Of a DNA stretch of 28,257 bases, positions 10,445 to 20,900 are shown one piece after another. Each line of letters opens with the position of its first letter. The stretch's first letter is position 1. This DNA comes from Welwitschia mirabilis (lineage: Eukaryota; Gnetophyta; Gnetopsida; Welwitschiales), in contig JBOZIK010000001.1 of assembly GCA_051453625.1 (NCBI GenBank), positions 40,299,486 through 40,327,742 on the forward strand, given 5' to 3'. The notes beneath the pieces are model-generated. The model had not been told where the DNA came from and ran no database searches. It saw only the letters and a list, made by a program, of their open reading frames with translations. Made by a program: the position numbers and the translations under genes.

Positions 10445-11345
10445 TTTTAGCACTAGAAGGAGGGCCACTCTAAAATTAACTAGTGGAGATGACAAAAACT
10501 ATGATCTAACAAGATAACTAAGGAAAATGGTGAGATGAAAGAGGTAGGTATGTTAGAAACCTGCATAAATATGGTCTAGATGAGTGGATTGGAAATAATG
10601 TTAAAATAAAAGTAGAAGAACAAAATTTTATAGAAGACGAAGTCACCCTTGGAAATGTGGTAAAGGAACAAATCTTTTCCGAATTGATGAATGAATTTGA
10701 GCAATGATTGTGTAACATTCTTGCATCATCTTAGTTACAAAGAAAATCTTCTCAAATTGTTTAGGTAAAAAGGTTTGAAAAGAAAGTTGTAATAGGATGC
10801 TATTGGGAAGATGATAGATATTTAAGCCCATTAAAACATGATACTCATTGGTTTTAAGATTTAAATTTTAATATTGAAATCCTATTAATCCTATAGTCTT
10901 ACAACAACCAGACAAAGCAAGAAACATAAATACTACCACAATACCCGCTTTTAAAGGTAAAAAGTTCAAAGAACCCCTAGTACATCTACGCTTGTTTGAT
11001 GCCTTTTGTAAAGCTAACTATCTTGACTCGAAACCTAACTTTCTGAGATATTTTCCTTTTTTTCTAAAAGGAGATGCTTAACTATGATATCATAGGAATT
11101 TTAATCATGCTTTTAGTTTATGGAAAACTCTTAATAATGCTTTCCTATCCAAATTTCAACCCATGAGGATGGTTGAAGATCTAAGAAAACAAATCTTGAA
11201 CATTAAACAAAGAGATAATGAAAGATTTGATGAGTTCATAGACAAATATAACATATTGTTGCAGTGTATATTTGTGCAAGCTTTTACATTCAAAGAGATC
11301 CTATCATTAATAATCAAAATAAATATTTTGTATAATACATCATAC
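10445..11345 (+). pseudogene. gypsy-like gag relic, N-terminal part
   Basis: Broken frames on the plus strand read KYGLDEWIGNNVKIKVEE and then VVKEQIFSELMNEFEQ around 10560-10700. Further on come PAFKGKKF (from about 10945), AFLSKF and MRMVEDLRKQILNIKQRDNE from 11163, continuing RFDEFIDKYNILLQ. That last part matches the pattern of plant Ty3/gypsy gag (retrotransposon gag domain), in which a -LR-QI-F-Q-ESF-E---R---LL- stretch precedes a CPNHG motif. CPNHG itself appears only later, at about 12353, beyond a minus-strand LTR-like block. The sequence is non-functional. The gag identity of the first half is less certain. Confidence 0.55.
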
Positions 11346-12300
11346 TAGTATAATAGGAGTAGACCCGAAATGTCGTATCTCATTGAAGTCTATGCATATG
11401 AGACTTAGGTTGCTTAGTAAAAGAATAAGAACTAGAAATAAATGATAAATGCAAGGAAATACATTACAATGCAAAATGCAATATGCAATCTAAACTAACA
11501 TGCAATACAAAAATAACCCTAGCTTTACTTGCTTTCAGCCTTAACAGAGGCTACCCTTGGTGATCTATGGCACCAAATAAATTTTCACCAAATCAAGGGC
11601 AATAATAAACTATAAGGGTAATCAAAAAATCTAAGATGCAAATATGAAAAGAAAACCAAGTTTTATATTAAAAGAAAAACAACATCTGAGTTACAAAATA
11701 GCTGGGTCTCAATGAAGGATGCATGGACCTCCACGAAGTGCTTGTTTTTCTGCAACACATGTAGATGAATCTCCTTCTCTTCAATCTCCTGTCATAAGAA
11801 TGTCCAGTGCAATGAAGATTAGAAGGAGAGTTGGGTGGAAGGGGGTTCTTATTTATAAGAAACTATAGCATAAAAAGGACAAACGGTAGGCATGGTCAGA
11901 TGCATTCATAAATGACTTAGAAACAAATAAAATGATTAAGGAAATCTATCCAAGTCGGTTACATGTCATTGTTATCTGGGATTTTGTCCGAATGACCATG
12001 GGGATAATAGTACATTATAAAATATTCTAAAAAATGATAACTCAGTAGTCCACATTAGTAGTCATCATCCTACCTCTCGTGTAGACGATGAAGAAGATGA
12101 CGATGTTCTTTGATTATTTTCTAGAGGAGAAACTAGCATTTTTATCATGAATCCTTCTTAAAAGCTTTATTCATCAAAAAGTGCCTTTAATGCATCAAAT
12201 TTGGGTAAGAATAGCACTTTTCTAAGATTTCCTTTTGTATCTCTAAAATCCTCAAAATTGCATCTAAACCTATATATAAGTCTTATGAAACAACTCATAA
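11346..12300 (-). repeat. LTR and leader of a gypsy-like element, minus strand
   Basis: Read on the minus strand, a promoter-like CTTATAAATAAG (TATA at about 11850-11860) is followed by a leader-like stretch. A possible primer-binding site TTTGGTGCCATAGATCA lies at 11561-11577 and resembles the TGGCGCC start used by gypsy elements. An upstream segment at 11984-12010 matches the plus-strand block at 20317-20340: TTATCCCCAT, then GTCAT, then GGACAA. The downstream leader shares TTGCATTTTGCATT-type text with about 20900-20970. It separates two gag pieces. Exact ends and target duplications were not found. Confidence 0.5.
11851..11858 (-). promoter_or_regulatory. TATA-box-like element of the minus-strand LTR
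   Basis: The minus-strand sequence TTATAAATAAG lies upstream of a C-rich stretch (AACCCCCTTCCACCCAACTC), which would suit an LTR transcription start region. It is predicted from sequence only. Confidence 0.4.
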
Positions 12301-12324
12301 AACCGCATCAAATAACCATAAATT

Positions 12325-13000
12325 GGTAGTGCAACACATATTATTGGCTAAATGTCCTAATCATGGAATCACATCTAGGGAATGAGTTAGAGACTTACTT
12401 AGAGGATTTCAAAATCAAACATTAAAATAGTTAAACTTGTTATGTAGAGAAAGCATACAGACAAAGAATGTCTAAGAAGTGGGAGAAGCCATAACACAGT
12501 TTTATAACATGAGTTAAGGATGGGTCATGCAAATAAAACAAAGAAAAAGGTAAATAAAGTATGTACCTAAGAAGAAAATGGTAGTGTGTATAGCCTAAAA
12601 CATATCAGCCTTATGAAAGAAGTACCTAAAAAAATAACTGATAGTATGGTAGAAAAATTTGATTGGTTAGCTCTGCAACAGTTTAAGGGGAAGAAGGACA
12701 TATGTGTGAATACTGTGAAGAAGATAATCATAATGAAACAAAATATCCTTGGATGAAAGAATTTTTTCAACGACTAAATATTAATAGATTTGATTTAAAT
12801 TCTAGAGATCAACCTCAAACTAGAAAGAAACCATATCCTTACCAAAGTAGAAAATAGAAAATTAAAATAGAAAGGCATTTACAAAGGTAGGTAAATTTAA
12901 AAAGGAAAAAACAATATGATTATTATAGAACTTAGGAAAATAGAGATTTAAAAAACTAGAGAGGAAAAACAAAAATAGAGAAACATAAGGAAAAATCTTT
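12325..13000 (+). pseudogene. gypsy gag relic, C-terminal part with zinc knuckle
   Basis: The reading starts HILLAKCPNHGITSRE(stop)VRDLL at about 12337, the conserved end of the plant gypsy gag core. A zinc-knuckle segment at 12705-12746 reads CEYCEEDNHNETKY. It keeps two Cys and the His, with Tyr where the fourth ligand (Cys) is expected. After it comes a basic stretch, QPQTRKKPYPYQSRK, typical of gag tails. In intact elements Gag forms the virus-like particle and the knuckle binds the RNA. Stops and frameshifts make this copy dead. It matches the gag of the element at 21.8-23.3 kb in layout. Confidence 0.65.
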
Positions 13001-13440
13001 ACTCAACCTTAACCGAATCCTAGAGAAGAAATAAGTAAGGCAATAACTACCAGATCTGGAAAATAGAAAGTGACATATGAATCACAAAGAAAGAATACTA
13101 ATTCAACCAACTCCCTCAATAAAGAAGAAAAAGAGATTAAAAGAAAAACAATGGATGATGCATTAGCATATTTTTTACCTTTTCCATGATAAGTAAACAA
13201 ATAGAACATCCAAAAGTTAAAAAAGGATATAGAATATTTAACAAGAATATTAAAAGACATGAAAATATCATTACCTCTTTTAAATTTATTGAAAGATATG
13301 CTTATGTGCTTGAAACGAATGAAGAGCATGTGTTTAAAATAGAAGAGTAAAAAAGAAAGCAAGAAGGGGAAAAAATTAAAATTATAAGGAAAGATTAAGT
13401 TTCTTGAGCTTTCATGAATGTTCTTTAAAATAAATAATAT
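13001..13440 (+). other. A-rich linker between gag and protease relics
   Basis: This is a very A-rich plus strand with Lys/Glu-rich broken frames. It lies where the spacer between gag and protease is expected in Athila-like elements. The 117-codon minus-strand ORF here (13009-13362) is a shadow of this composition, being mostly Phe, Leu and Ser. No motif is assigned. Confidence 0.4.
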
Positions 13441-14083
13441 AAAAAGTATAGTGATCTTGGAACACCTATGATAGACATAAAAGTTGATGGAAACTCAAAG
13501 TAAAAGCACTCGTGGATCCTAGAGCAAGTATTAATGTTATAACCTATGAAACTTAAGTAGAATTGGGTAAGCCAAAACTAATACCTTACTAAGGAAAAGT
13601 TTACTTAGCAAATGGCTTAGCAATTATGCTAAAAGGAGTTATAAAGGATATACCCATTGAACTCCAAGGTTTTATCTAGTTGATAGATTCATTGGCAATG
13701 AAAAATCAAGGAGATACTCATGTAGTGATTCTAGGAAGATCTTGAAGGGCTACTATAGATGCTACTATTTATTCTAAGAGAGGGGTAATAGAAATCAGTC
13801 TAGGAGATCTTAAAAAAGAGATTAAACTTTTTGATGTAGTTGTTGTTGAAGAAATGGCACAAAACATAGAAGCAAAGACCAATGTAATTCTAACACAAGA
13901 AGTTAATATGATGCTAAATAAAATAAAATTAGAAAAAATACAAGGAGGAAGATTTGACAGCTTAAAAGGTAGAAAAGCCTCCACATAAGAAAGGGCTAGA
14001 GTATATCAAAGTAGATCCTAGTAGACATCTAATCATAAACAATAGTTTAACTCATTCTTAGAAAAGAAAATCTTACAAGGATA
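13441..14083 (+). pseudogene. gypsy aspartic protease relic
   Basis: Frames on the plus strand give KALVDPRASINVITYET near 13503-13553. This corresponds to the LVDLGASIN active-site region, and its Gly has become Arg. Then come LGKPKLIPY, KVYLANGLAIMLKGVIKDIP and, near 13710, GDTHVVILGRS (the VILGRPFL motif), then ATIDATIYSKRG and EISLGDLKKEIKLFDVV. In intact elements the protease cuts the Gag-Pol polyprotein. The reading then approaches the start of reverse transcriptase but stops at the inserted miniature element at 14084. No RT follows beyond it. This fits the Athila/Tat side of Ty3/gypsy. Confidence 0.7.
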
Positions 14084-14390
14084 TGCTGGTCTCTTTACCA
14101 TTACACCAAAAGCTATGATTTAGATGGAAATTGAAACCCATCATATTTACCCTTTTGTCGAGCTGGGCATGAGAACCGCATACCCAACAATCTCCCCTTC
14201 GATCCACATGCCAAGTGCTCACATGAACCAAGAAGCCACCAAGGAGACTCGAACGTAGGACCAACCAATAACCATGGATCTAATACCAATTGTTGGTCCC
14301 CTTACCATCACACCAAAGACTTAGGTGGAAACTAGAACCCTTTATATTTATCCACTTATCAGGATAGGCATAAGAAGCACATACCCAACA
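14084..14390 (-). mobile_element. complete miniature LTR retrotransposon (TRIM/SMART-like)
   Basis: Two direct repeats flank a 101-bp internal part: 14084-14189 (106 bp) and 14291-14390 (100 bp). On the minus strand each repeat begins TGTTGGGTATG and ends near ACCA(A/G)CA. Right after the first repeat comes TTGGTATTAGATCCATGG, which closely matches the initiator tRNA-Met primer-binding site TGGTATCAGAGC. Just before the second repeat lies the purine tract GAAGGGGAGA. The element therefore has LTR-PBS-PPT-LTR with no coding capacity, as in TRIM/SMART elements that rely on enzymes from other elements. Flanking pentamers (ggata, attgg) do not match, so no target duplication is visible. Confidence 0.88.
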
Positions 14391-15241
14391 ATTGGGTAAT
14401 AGTAAAAAATTGCAAACTTTTAATTGTATTTCATTAAAGGATCTACAATGTATCGTCCTTTTTAGAAAGGTATAGCAATCAGAGTTTGTTGTAGGCCTTA
14501 GAATATTTAATTCAAAATATGATTCCTATAGCATTACTTATTGGTTTACACCTTTCTTTTTCTCTTTTTTTATATCATACATTTACAATTGATTTATAGC
14601 TCTTGTTTTACATTTATAATGATTTACGGAGTCCAAATTTGGAATGCAGATCTAAAAACATAGATCTAAAACATAACGAATGGAGATGAGATGGTGATGA
14701 AGAACATTATTTTAGGATTTACCTGAGCTTTGATGATGGTGTTCTGAGAATATCCATGAGAGTATTATAGGAGAAGTACAGTCTTATCAAGATTAATGGC
14801 TTTGAAGATCAGCATTCTACTCTAGTGAATGACGATTAATTATATAGTTTACATTTGTGCTATTTCATTAGTTTATTTTTCAACACTGCTAAGTTTGGAT
14901 GCAATACTTTCACTACTTGCAAAACTAATAATGTTGAATATTCTTCACTTTGATTATAAAGCTATTTGTCCTTGAAAGAAAGGTCTCCAGTGGATTTGAT
15001 AGATGAATCTTCTCTTAGGCCTCTCTACACATGGACCCAAGTTACATAGGAGTTAGAATAAAGACATCTAAAAGTATAGTTAAAGAAAAGAGGAGTGATT
15101 GTTCTTCCAAGTTACCACTAGTGCCTTTTCTCTAGCATTATCTCAAATGATAATACCTCTGCAAATAATCTTATGTTTTTTGAAATCCCAAAATATCCAT
15201 TGTAAGAGCTCCATCTACTTTATTAATGTCATCAAAGTAGC
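14391..15241. other. no recognised gene; AT-rich sequence before a gap
   Basis: No domain or terminal repeat is recognised. A short GATCTAAAA(A) repeat lies at 14650-14672 (atctaaaaacatagatctaaaac). The gypsy reading broken by the miniature element does not visibly resume here. Confidence 0.4.
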
Positions 15242-15949
15242 NNNNNNNNNNNNNNNNNNNNNNNNNNNNNNNNNNNNNNNNNNNNNNNNNNNNNNNNNNN
15301 NNNNNNNNNNNNNNNNNNNNNNNNNNNNNNNNNNNNNNNNNNNNNNNNNNNNNNNNNNNNNNNNNNNNNNNNNNNNNNNNNNNNNNNNNNNNNNNNNNNN
15401 NNNNNNNNNNNNNNNNNNNNNNNNNNNNNNNNNNNNNNNNNNNNNNNNNNNNNNNNNNNNNNNNNNNNNNNNNNNNNNNNNNNNNNNNNNNNNNNNNNNN
15501 NNNNNNNNNNNNNNNNNNNNNNNNNNNNNNNNNNNNNNNNNNNNNNNNNNNNNNNNNNNNNNNNNNNNNNNNNNNNNNNNNNNNNNNNNNNNNNNNNNNN
15601 NNNNNNNNNNNNNNNNNNNNNNNNNNNNNNNNNNNNNNNNNNNNNNNNNNNNNNNNNNNNNNNNNNNNNNNNNNNNNNNNNNNNNNNNNNNNNNNNNNNN
15701 NNNNNNNNNNNNNNNNNNNNNNNNNNNNNNNNNNNNNNNNNNNNNNNNNNNNNNNNNNNNNNNNNNNNNNNNNNNNNNNNNNNNNNNNNNNNNNNNNNNN
15801 NNNNNNNNNNNNNNNNNNNNNNNNNNNNNNNNNNNNNNNNNNNNNNNNNNNNNNNNNNNNNNNNNNNNNNNNNNNNNNNNNNNNNNNNNNNNNNNNNNNN
15901 NNNNNNNNNNNNNNNNNNNNNNNNNNNNNNNNNNNNNNNNNNNNNNNNN
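15242..15949. other. assembly gap (708 N)
   Basis: Unknown bases. The nine bases caaagtagc occur immediately before (15233-15241) and immediately after (15950-15958) the gap. Confidence 0.99.
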
Positions 15950-16784
15950 CAAAGTAGCCAAGTAGAGGCCCATAGTTAGCTTCTTATAGTAAAATGTTCT
16001 AGTAGCTATGATGTATTTCTATTTAAGGCATGCTACATGCCTACAAGTTTCCAAGTTTATAGCCTTTATCTCCAAGCATTAGATTTAAACCCTAGGGTCA
16101 CAAAAACACAAAAAAAAAAAAAAAAAAACATGTTTTTAGCTCCATAAAAACAAGTCTATTACTCCATGTAATGTCATCCAAGCATCACTTGCATGTTAAA
16201 TAGACTTAGGCTATAAGATGGTATAAAGATACATTAGCAAAAAGATATTTATGCAATTTGGAATGCCCAATATGTAATTGGCCATATAAATAAAATTGTT
16301 TCTTTTCTTTTATACATAGCCTTTAGTAATAAACTTTGTACCATTTAGCAAATAATTGTCATGCCTCTTCATTTAATTCATATGAGTTGAATATTGGTAA
16401 GAGTTTATGAGTAGTTTAAATGGGTATGAAAAAGGTATAAGACAAAGTAAATATGTTGGATACATGTAAATAATTTAAAAAAAATGATTGTATAAGATAA
16501 CAAGGGATAATGCAGATATTTCCAAGTTTATAATGATGTAATGCTACATCTAATTATAAATGTAATTTCATATGTATTATTTTCTAAACTTCAACCCAAG
16601 ATTTTCTTAGACACATCTATGGTGCCATTTCTAGTTTTCATACAAATGTGAACTCCTAAAAAAACCTAGTCCTTTCAAGCTTGTAAGGAAAAAAGGAGTT
16701 TAGGTGTGCTATATCCAAATAGCATAGTAAGGACCTGAATCATCAACTTGAGTTGATTAGTGATAGATAGGAAAATTGCATCAT
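15950..16784. other. no recognised gene; A-run and a possible minus-strand primer-binding site
   Basis: There is a run of 19 A at 16110-16128, preceded by CACAAAAACAC. On the minus strand at about 16611-16631 the text AAATGGCACCATAGATG resembles the TTTGGTGCCATAGATCA primer-binding-like site at 11561-11577. It lies about 155 bp from the end of the inverted LTR-like repeat, too far for a simple LTR-PBS junction unless the LTR end is misplaced. No coding motif is seen. Confidence 0.35.
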
Positions 16785-17714
16785 TGATAAGTGCTTATGT
16801 AGTGAAATACTTTCAAAAAATGTCATAAAATAATATACAATAATGCTTAAAAAATGTAGAAAGTATGCTACTGTTAACCTAAAATAATCTCACACCATTA
16901 AATAAAAATAATCAAAGGCTTACTACAGAACTAGTTGAAACTCAAACATTTAGTTCAAAATGCATCATCATAATAGTCTCATGACGAATTTCGTTGAACT
17001 AGTCAGGTTGGTTTATTACTGCTAAGTTACTATGTCCATATGTTATAATAGGGGGAAATGAAGAAAATAGTAAAACATGATAGAAATTAGATGAGATGCT
17101 AAACAATACTTATTTCTAAGTACTATTAATTATCCTGGTTTAAAAATAATATTACTTTTTCAAGTACTAGAACATGGACAAAATAATACTCAAATATGCT
17201 TTTTAGCTTTATATTGAAATATCAATTGTTACATAAAGATGCACTAAGGATTGTGTTTTCCTTTGCATCTTACACCTTGGAGTATGAAAATTGTTGCTAT
17301 GCCCTTCATAGGATAGCTAGAGCTCCCTTTTTTGATCTTCTTGCTTAGTTTATTCCTAGAAATTTTTGCTGAAAAGATCCTCATCTTTGGTGGTGATCCT
17401 TTTCTTATACCCTTGTTTGTTTTTGATTTCCATTCTTTGATTCTTAGGAATAGGTATATAGTTGAGGTTTTTACTACTTTTTGTTACCTTAGCCTCCTCT
17501 CACATCTTTATGCCAAATGGCATTCTGTATCTGAAATGCAATAGTAAAATATACACATACTAACATACTAACATGCTGACTAACTAACCTATTGATTAGT
17601 AAGTATATTGATAAAGAAAAACATCTGTTGTTATTTAAAATGCATAATTAAGATAACAAAAACACTTCATTAATAAGTAAGATTTACATCAAAATTTAAC
17701 ATCATCAGTCATCA
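16785..17714 (-). repeat. LTR-like repeat, right arm of the inverted pair
   Basis: On the minus strand it starts TGATGACTGATG and ends GCACTTATCA, 930 bp in all. It matches 9503-10444 along its length in opposite orientation. The flanking pentamers (atcat before, tactt after) do not form a target duplication. The copia pol relic follows at higher coordinates on the same strand, and its 3' end lies about 200 bp away. This LTR might be adjacent by chance or inserted there. Confidence 0.65.
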
Positions 17715-17929
17715 TACTTTCATGAACAAGAAGATGTAATGTGCCAGTATTATGACCTTAATGGCATAAAGATAAAATATAGAAGAGGGTGAAAACCAAC
17801 AAACCCACAGTCATAGTTTATTTTATGTGAAAAGAAGTAAGAAGAAAAAAAAGTATTACAATTTTGGCTACTATAACAAAACACATCTTACAAAAACAAT
17901 GTGCTGCTATCTCCTTTAAACCTTGATGT

Positions 17930-19880
17930 CAAGGATTTTTTACTGATCATAAAGTATTCAAATCTACCTTTGTCTAATTTCTTGGTAAGAACATTTGTAA
18001 GTTCTACATGTGATGAATAGAACTGGTATGAAATCAATTCATCCTCTACTTTTACATGAATGAAATAATACCCAATGTCAATGTATTTTGTTCATGCATG
18101 TAGAACTAGATTCTTAATTATGACAATTGCTGATTGACTATCATAGTAAACTATGATAGGATAACAAAATAGAATGTCAAACTCAAGGAACAACCATTCA
18201 AGCCACACAATTTTTTAACATGCTAGATAAATTTTGATGTACTTTTCTTGAGCTATCGAAAGTGCCATAGTTGAATTCTTCTTGCTATATCAAGATAATA
18301 AACAACCACTAAAGAGCATTGTGTAACACATTGTGCTTTTTTTGTCATTAAGAGAACCTATCCAATCTACATCCAAAAATCCTTTCAATTGCATATTTAT
18401 GTTACCAGATTCACAAAATAAACCATTATGTAATGTGCCTTTCATATATTTTAATATTCTTTTAATTTGTAATAAATATGAATGTTTAGGGACATTCATG
18501 AATTGAGAAGCAATACTACTAGCAAATTAAATATCTAGTTGAATGATAATTAAATACCTTAAACTTTCGACCATATAATGAAATTACTGCTTATCAATTA
18601 AATGAGTATCCCTATCTCTAGTTAATTTTATATTTGTATCCATTGGAGTAGAGATTAATTTACAAGTGTGTATTTCAAATTTCTGGATCATGTTATGTGC
18701 ATATTTGGATCAGTTTGAGAAGATTCTAATCAAGAGTTGGTAAATTTTGATTCCAAGATAATAAGAGAGTAAATCAATATCAGTTATTTTGAATTCATGT
18801 TTTATAACATCATGAAGTTATCTAACTAAAGAGTCATGTATTCCTTTAAAGTTTATGTCATCAACATAAATTAAAAATAATGTTATATGATTGTTGATAA
18901 GTTTTCTATATAAAGTATTTCCAAAAGAACTTTTTTTAGAAGATGTATTTCTTAAATATGTATGAAGACATGTAAACCATGCTCTCAGGGCTTGTTTTAA
19001 ATGATAGTATTTTTCTAAGTCAATAAACCTAGTTTTCTTTACTTTGAATTTTGAAACCGTCTAATTGGTTAATGTATACTTCTTCTTCTAAGTAATAATT
19101 TAAAAATGCTGATTTAAAATCCATTTGCCAAAATTTCATGTGAATTTGAGATGCACGAGCTAAGAAATCTCGAACTGTTTTAAACATGCTAATGATGAAT
19201 TTGTTTATCCATAATTGATCCCACCTATTATGCATAATCCTTGATAACAAGTATTACCTTATGTCTATTGATGGTGTTATCAAGTTTGTACTTTATGCAA
19301 AGGTTCCATTTTATTCCAATAGAATTTATATCTAGAGGTAGGTTTACTAATTCCCATGTATTATTATTCTCTATTTGACTAATTTCTTCTCTTATTGTCT
19401 TAACCAAATGATCAATAGGAGTAGCATCTTTACATTTAATTAGATTGATATTAACATATTAACACACATGTTTATTTTGTGAATGTTCTCATGTGATCCA
19501 TCTAAAGATGACATGTTGTTATCTTCTCTTTATCTTTCCAAATTTTCTACTTTCTTTTTAGTTTTAACTCCTATAAATAAAGTCTAAGAATATGATTAAG
19601 ATAATGTGATTTTAAGATTATTGAGTCTTTTTTAAGTGTTTTTGTATTAGAAGATGTGCTATTTATTGTTTTATTTTTAGAATCACTATTAGAATCATTG
19701 ATATCATCACTTTGTATTATATTGAACTAGTTTTTTAAAAAATGCACATTACAACTTTTAATTCTTTTTCTATCACTAAATCAAAAACACTTATATGCTT
19801 TATTAATGTAGGAGTAACTAATAAAAGTGCATACATCTAATTTAGCATTTAGTTTACCATTTCTAGGTCTAACATTTTTG
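17930..19880 (-). mobile_element. Ty1/copia pol relic: integrase tail, reverse transcriptase, RNase H
   Basis: On the minus strand, starting near 19870, RPRNGKLNAKLDVCTFISYS matches the end of copia integrase. The RT follows: NNTWELVNLPLD, IWQMD-type text as KFWQMDFKSAFLNYYLEEEV (about 19070-19150), and an intact catalytic YVDD at 18857-18868. The RNase H region has LKYMKGTLHNGLF, LDVDWIGSLNDKKST, YYDSQSAIVIIKN and LTNVLTKKLDKGRFEYF near 17960. RT copies element RNA into DNA and RNase H removes the template. Several stops and frameshifts lie between these blocks. No gag or convincing LTR pair was found, so this is an internal fragment. Confidence 0.8.
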
Positions 19881-20100
19881 ACATAGCATTTTCACTAAAT
19901 AAATGAAAGACTCAATTTTTAAAATAAGAAGATCATCTTTTAATCACTAAGGGTTAGAGGAATTATGTCGTAATGAAAAATTATATATATTAAATGAGAT
20001 ATTTTGAGTAATTTTGTAGAACATTTGAATAGGTTTAGGTGGAGTTTTGATGATTATAAAGAATCAATGTGATGATCATAAAAACATGTAGTTCTAGATG
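19881..20100. other. junction between copia relic and gypsy LTR-like sequence
   Basis: AT-rich sequence with no assigned motif. It may hold more of the copia integrase on the minus strand, too decayed to read. Confidence 0.3.
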
Positions 20101-20382
20101 TATCTTAAGGTATTTCAGACAGGTTCTAATAATTAGCATTCTAAGAAGAAGTTCAATAATCTAGGAGACTAATTTTTCTCAACTAGAAAGCTCAGAAGAA
20201 TGTTGTTCACATGGTTGTCAAGATGACATTTACCAGATGACAATGTATTTAGAGCTAACAATGCTGCTAACATGAGATGGGATAAAAATTGAAGAGTCAT
20301 CTATTATAATATGGTGTTATCCCCATAGTCATCTGGACAATAGTTAGGATAGTATTTATTTTATGTAATAAATAAATATAAT

Positions 20383-20482
20383 NNNNNNNNNNNNNNNNNN
20401 NNNNNNNNNNNNNNNNNNNNNNNNNNNNNNNNNNNNNNNNNNNNNNNNNNNNNNNNNNNNNNNNNNNNNNNNNNNNNNNNNN
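20383..20482. other. assembly gap (100 N)
   Basis: Unknown bases. The octamer aatataat ends the left flank (20375-20382) and starts the right flank (20483-20490). The round size suggests an arbitrary scaffold gap. Confidence 0.99.
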
Positions 20483-20564
20483 AATATAATTTATTATCTT
20501 TATAACATGGTTACACATCCCTTTGGGTTGTTAGGGCTTCATTTCTAGAATCTTCTATGTAGAG

Positions 20565-20572
20565 CTATAAAT
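20565..20572 (+). promoter_or_regulatory. TATA-box-like element of the gypsy LTR
   Basis: CTATAAAT is followed by a pyrimidine-richer stretch (CCCTCCTTGCCC), as at LTR transcription start regions. It is predicted from sequence and position only. Confidence 0.4.
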
Positions 20573-20900
20573 CCCTCCTTGCCCTTACTCATATGGACCA
20601 TCTATTATACTAGGAATATTTTGATAGGAGATCAAAGAAAAAGAGGTCCATCCTAGCTATAGAGAGCAGTCTTCCTTAGTATTGGGCTAAGTATCTTCCA
20701 TTGAGGTGCTATTGCTTTGTAAGCAAATGTTTAATCTTGAGCAATAAAAGGTTGATTTATTTACATTGAGTGTATTTATCTTATGGTTTATGTTGATTGT
20801 AATTCTGTGATATATTTAAAGTTGAGATAAATCATAAGGGCTACCTATGTGATAATAGGTTGAAATAATTAGCTTTAACACATTCATTTCATTTCATATT

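Larger units (their letters stand above)
20101..20900 (+). repeat. LTR-like sequence upstream of the second gypsy element
   Basis: A block with repeated GTCATCTGG/CCAGATGAC motifs (20216-20340) is followed, after the 100-N gap, by a TATA-like CTATAAAT at 20565-20572. A polyadenylation-like GCAATAAAAGG lies at about 20740. The block at 20317-20340 matches the minus-strand LTR at 11984-12010. The order of motifs (upstream repeats, TATA, then an AATAAA-like signal) is that of a plant LTR. It lies ahead of same-strand gag. The ends, and the PBS expected at its 3' side, were not found. Confidence 0.5.

Noticed and set aside
13009-13362. 117-codon minus-strand ORF, the longest without N
   Set aside because: It is a shadow of the A-rich gypsy gag-protease spacer on the plus strand. 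It is almost all Phe, Leu, Ser and Ile with no motif.
14073-14264. 63-codon minus-strand ORF with Trp, Cys and Gly
   Set aside because: It lies within the LTR and internal part of the miniature LTR element, which has no coding role.
15099-15973. Long ORFs of 252-288 codons on both strands
   Set aside because: They are made almost entirely of N and are artefacts of the assembly gap.
16611-16631. Primer-binding site of a minus-strand element
   Set aside because: It resembles the site at 11561-11577 but lies about 155 bp from the best LTR end, so I could not support it as a separate feature.
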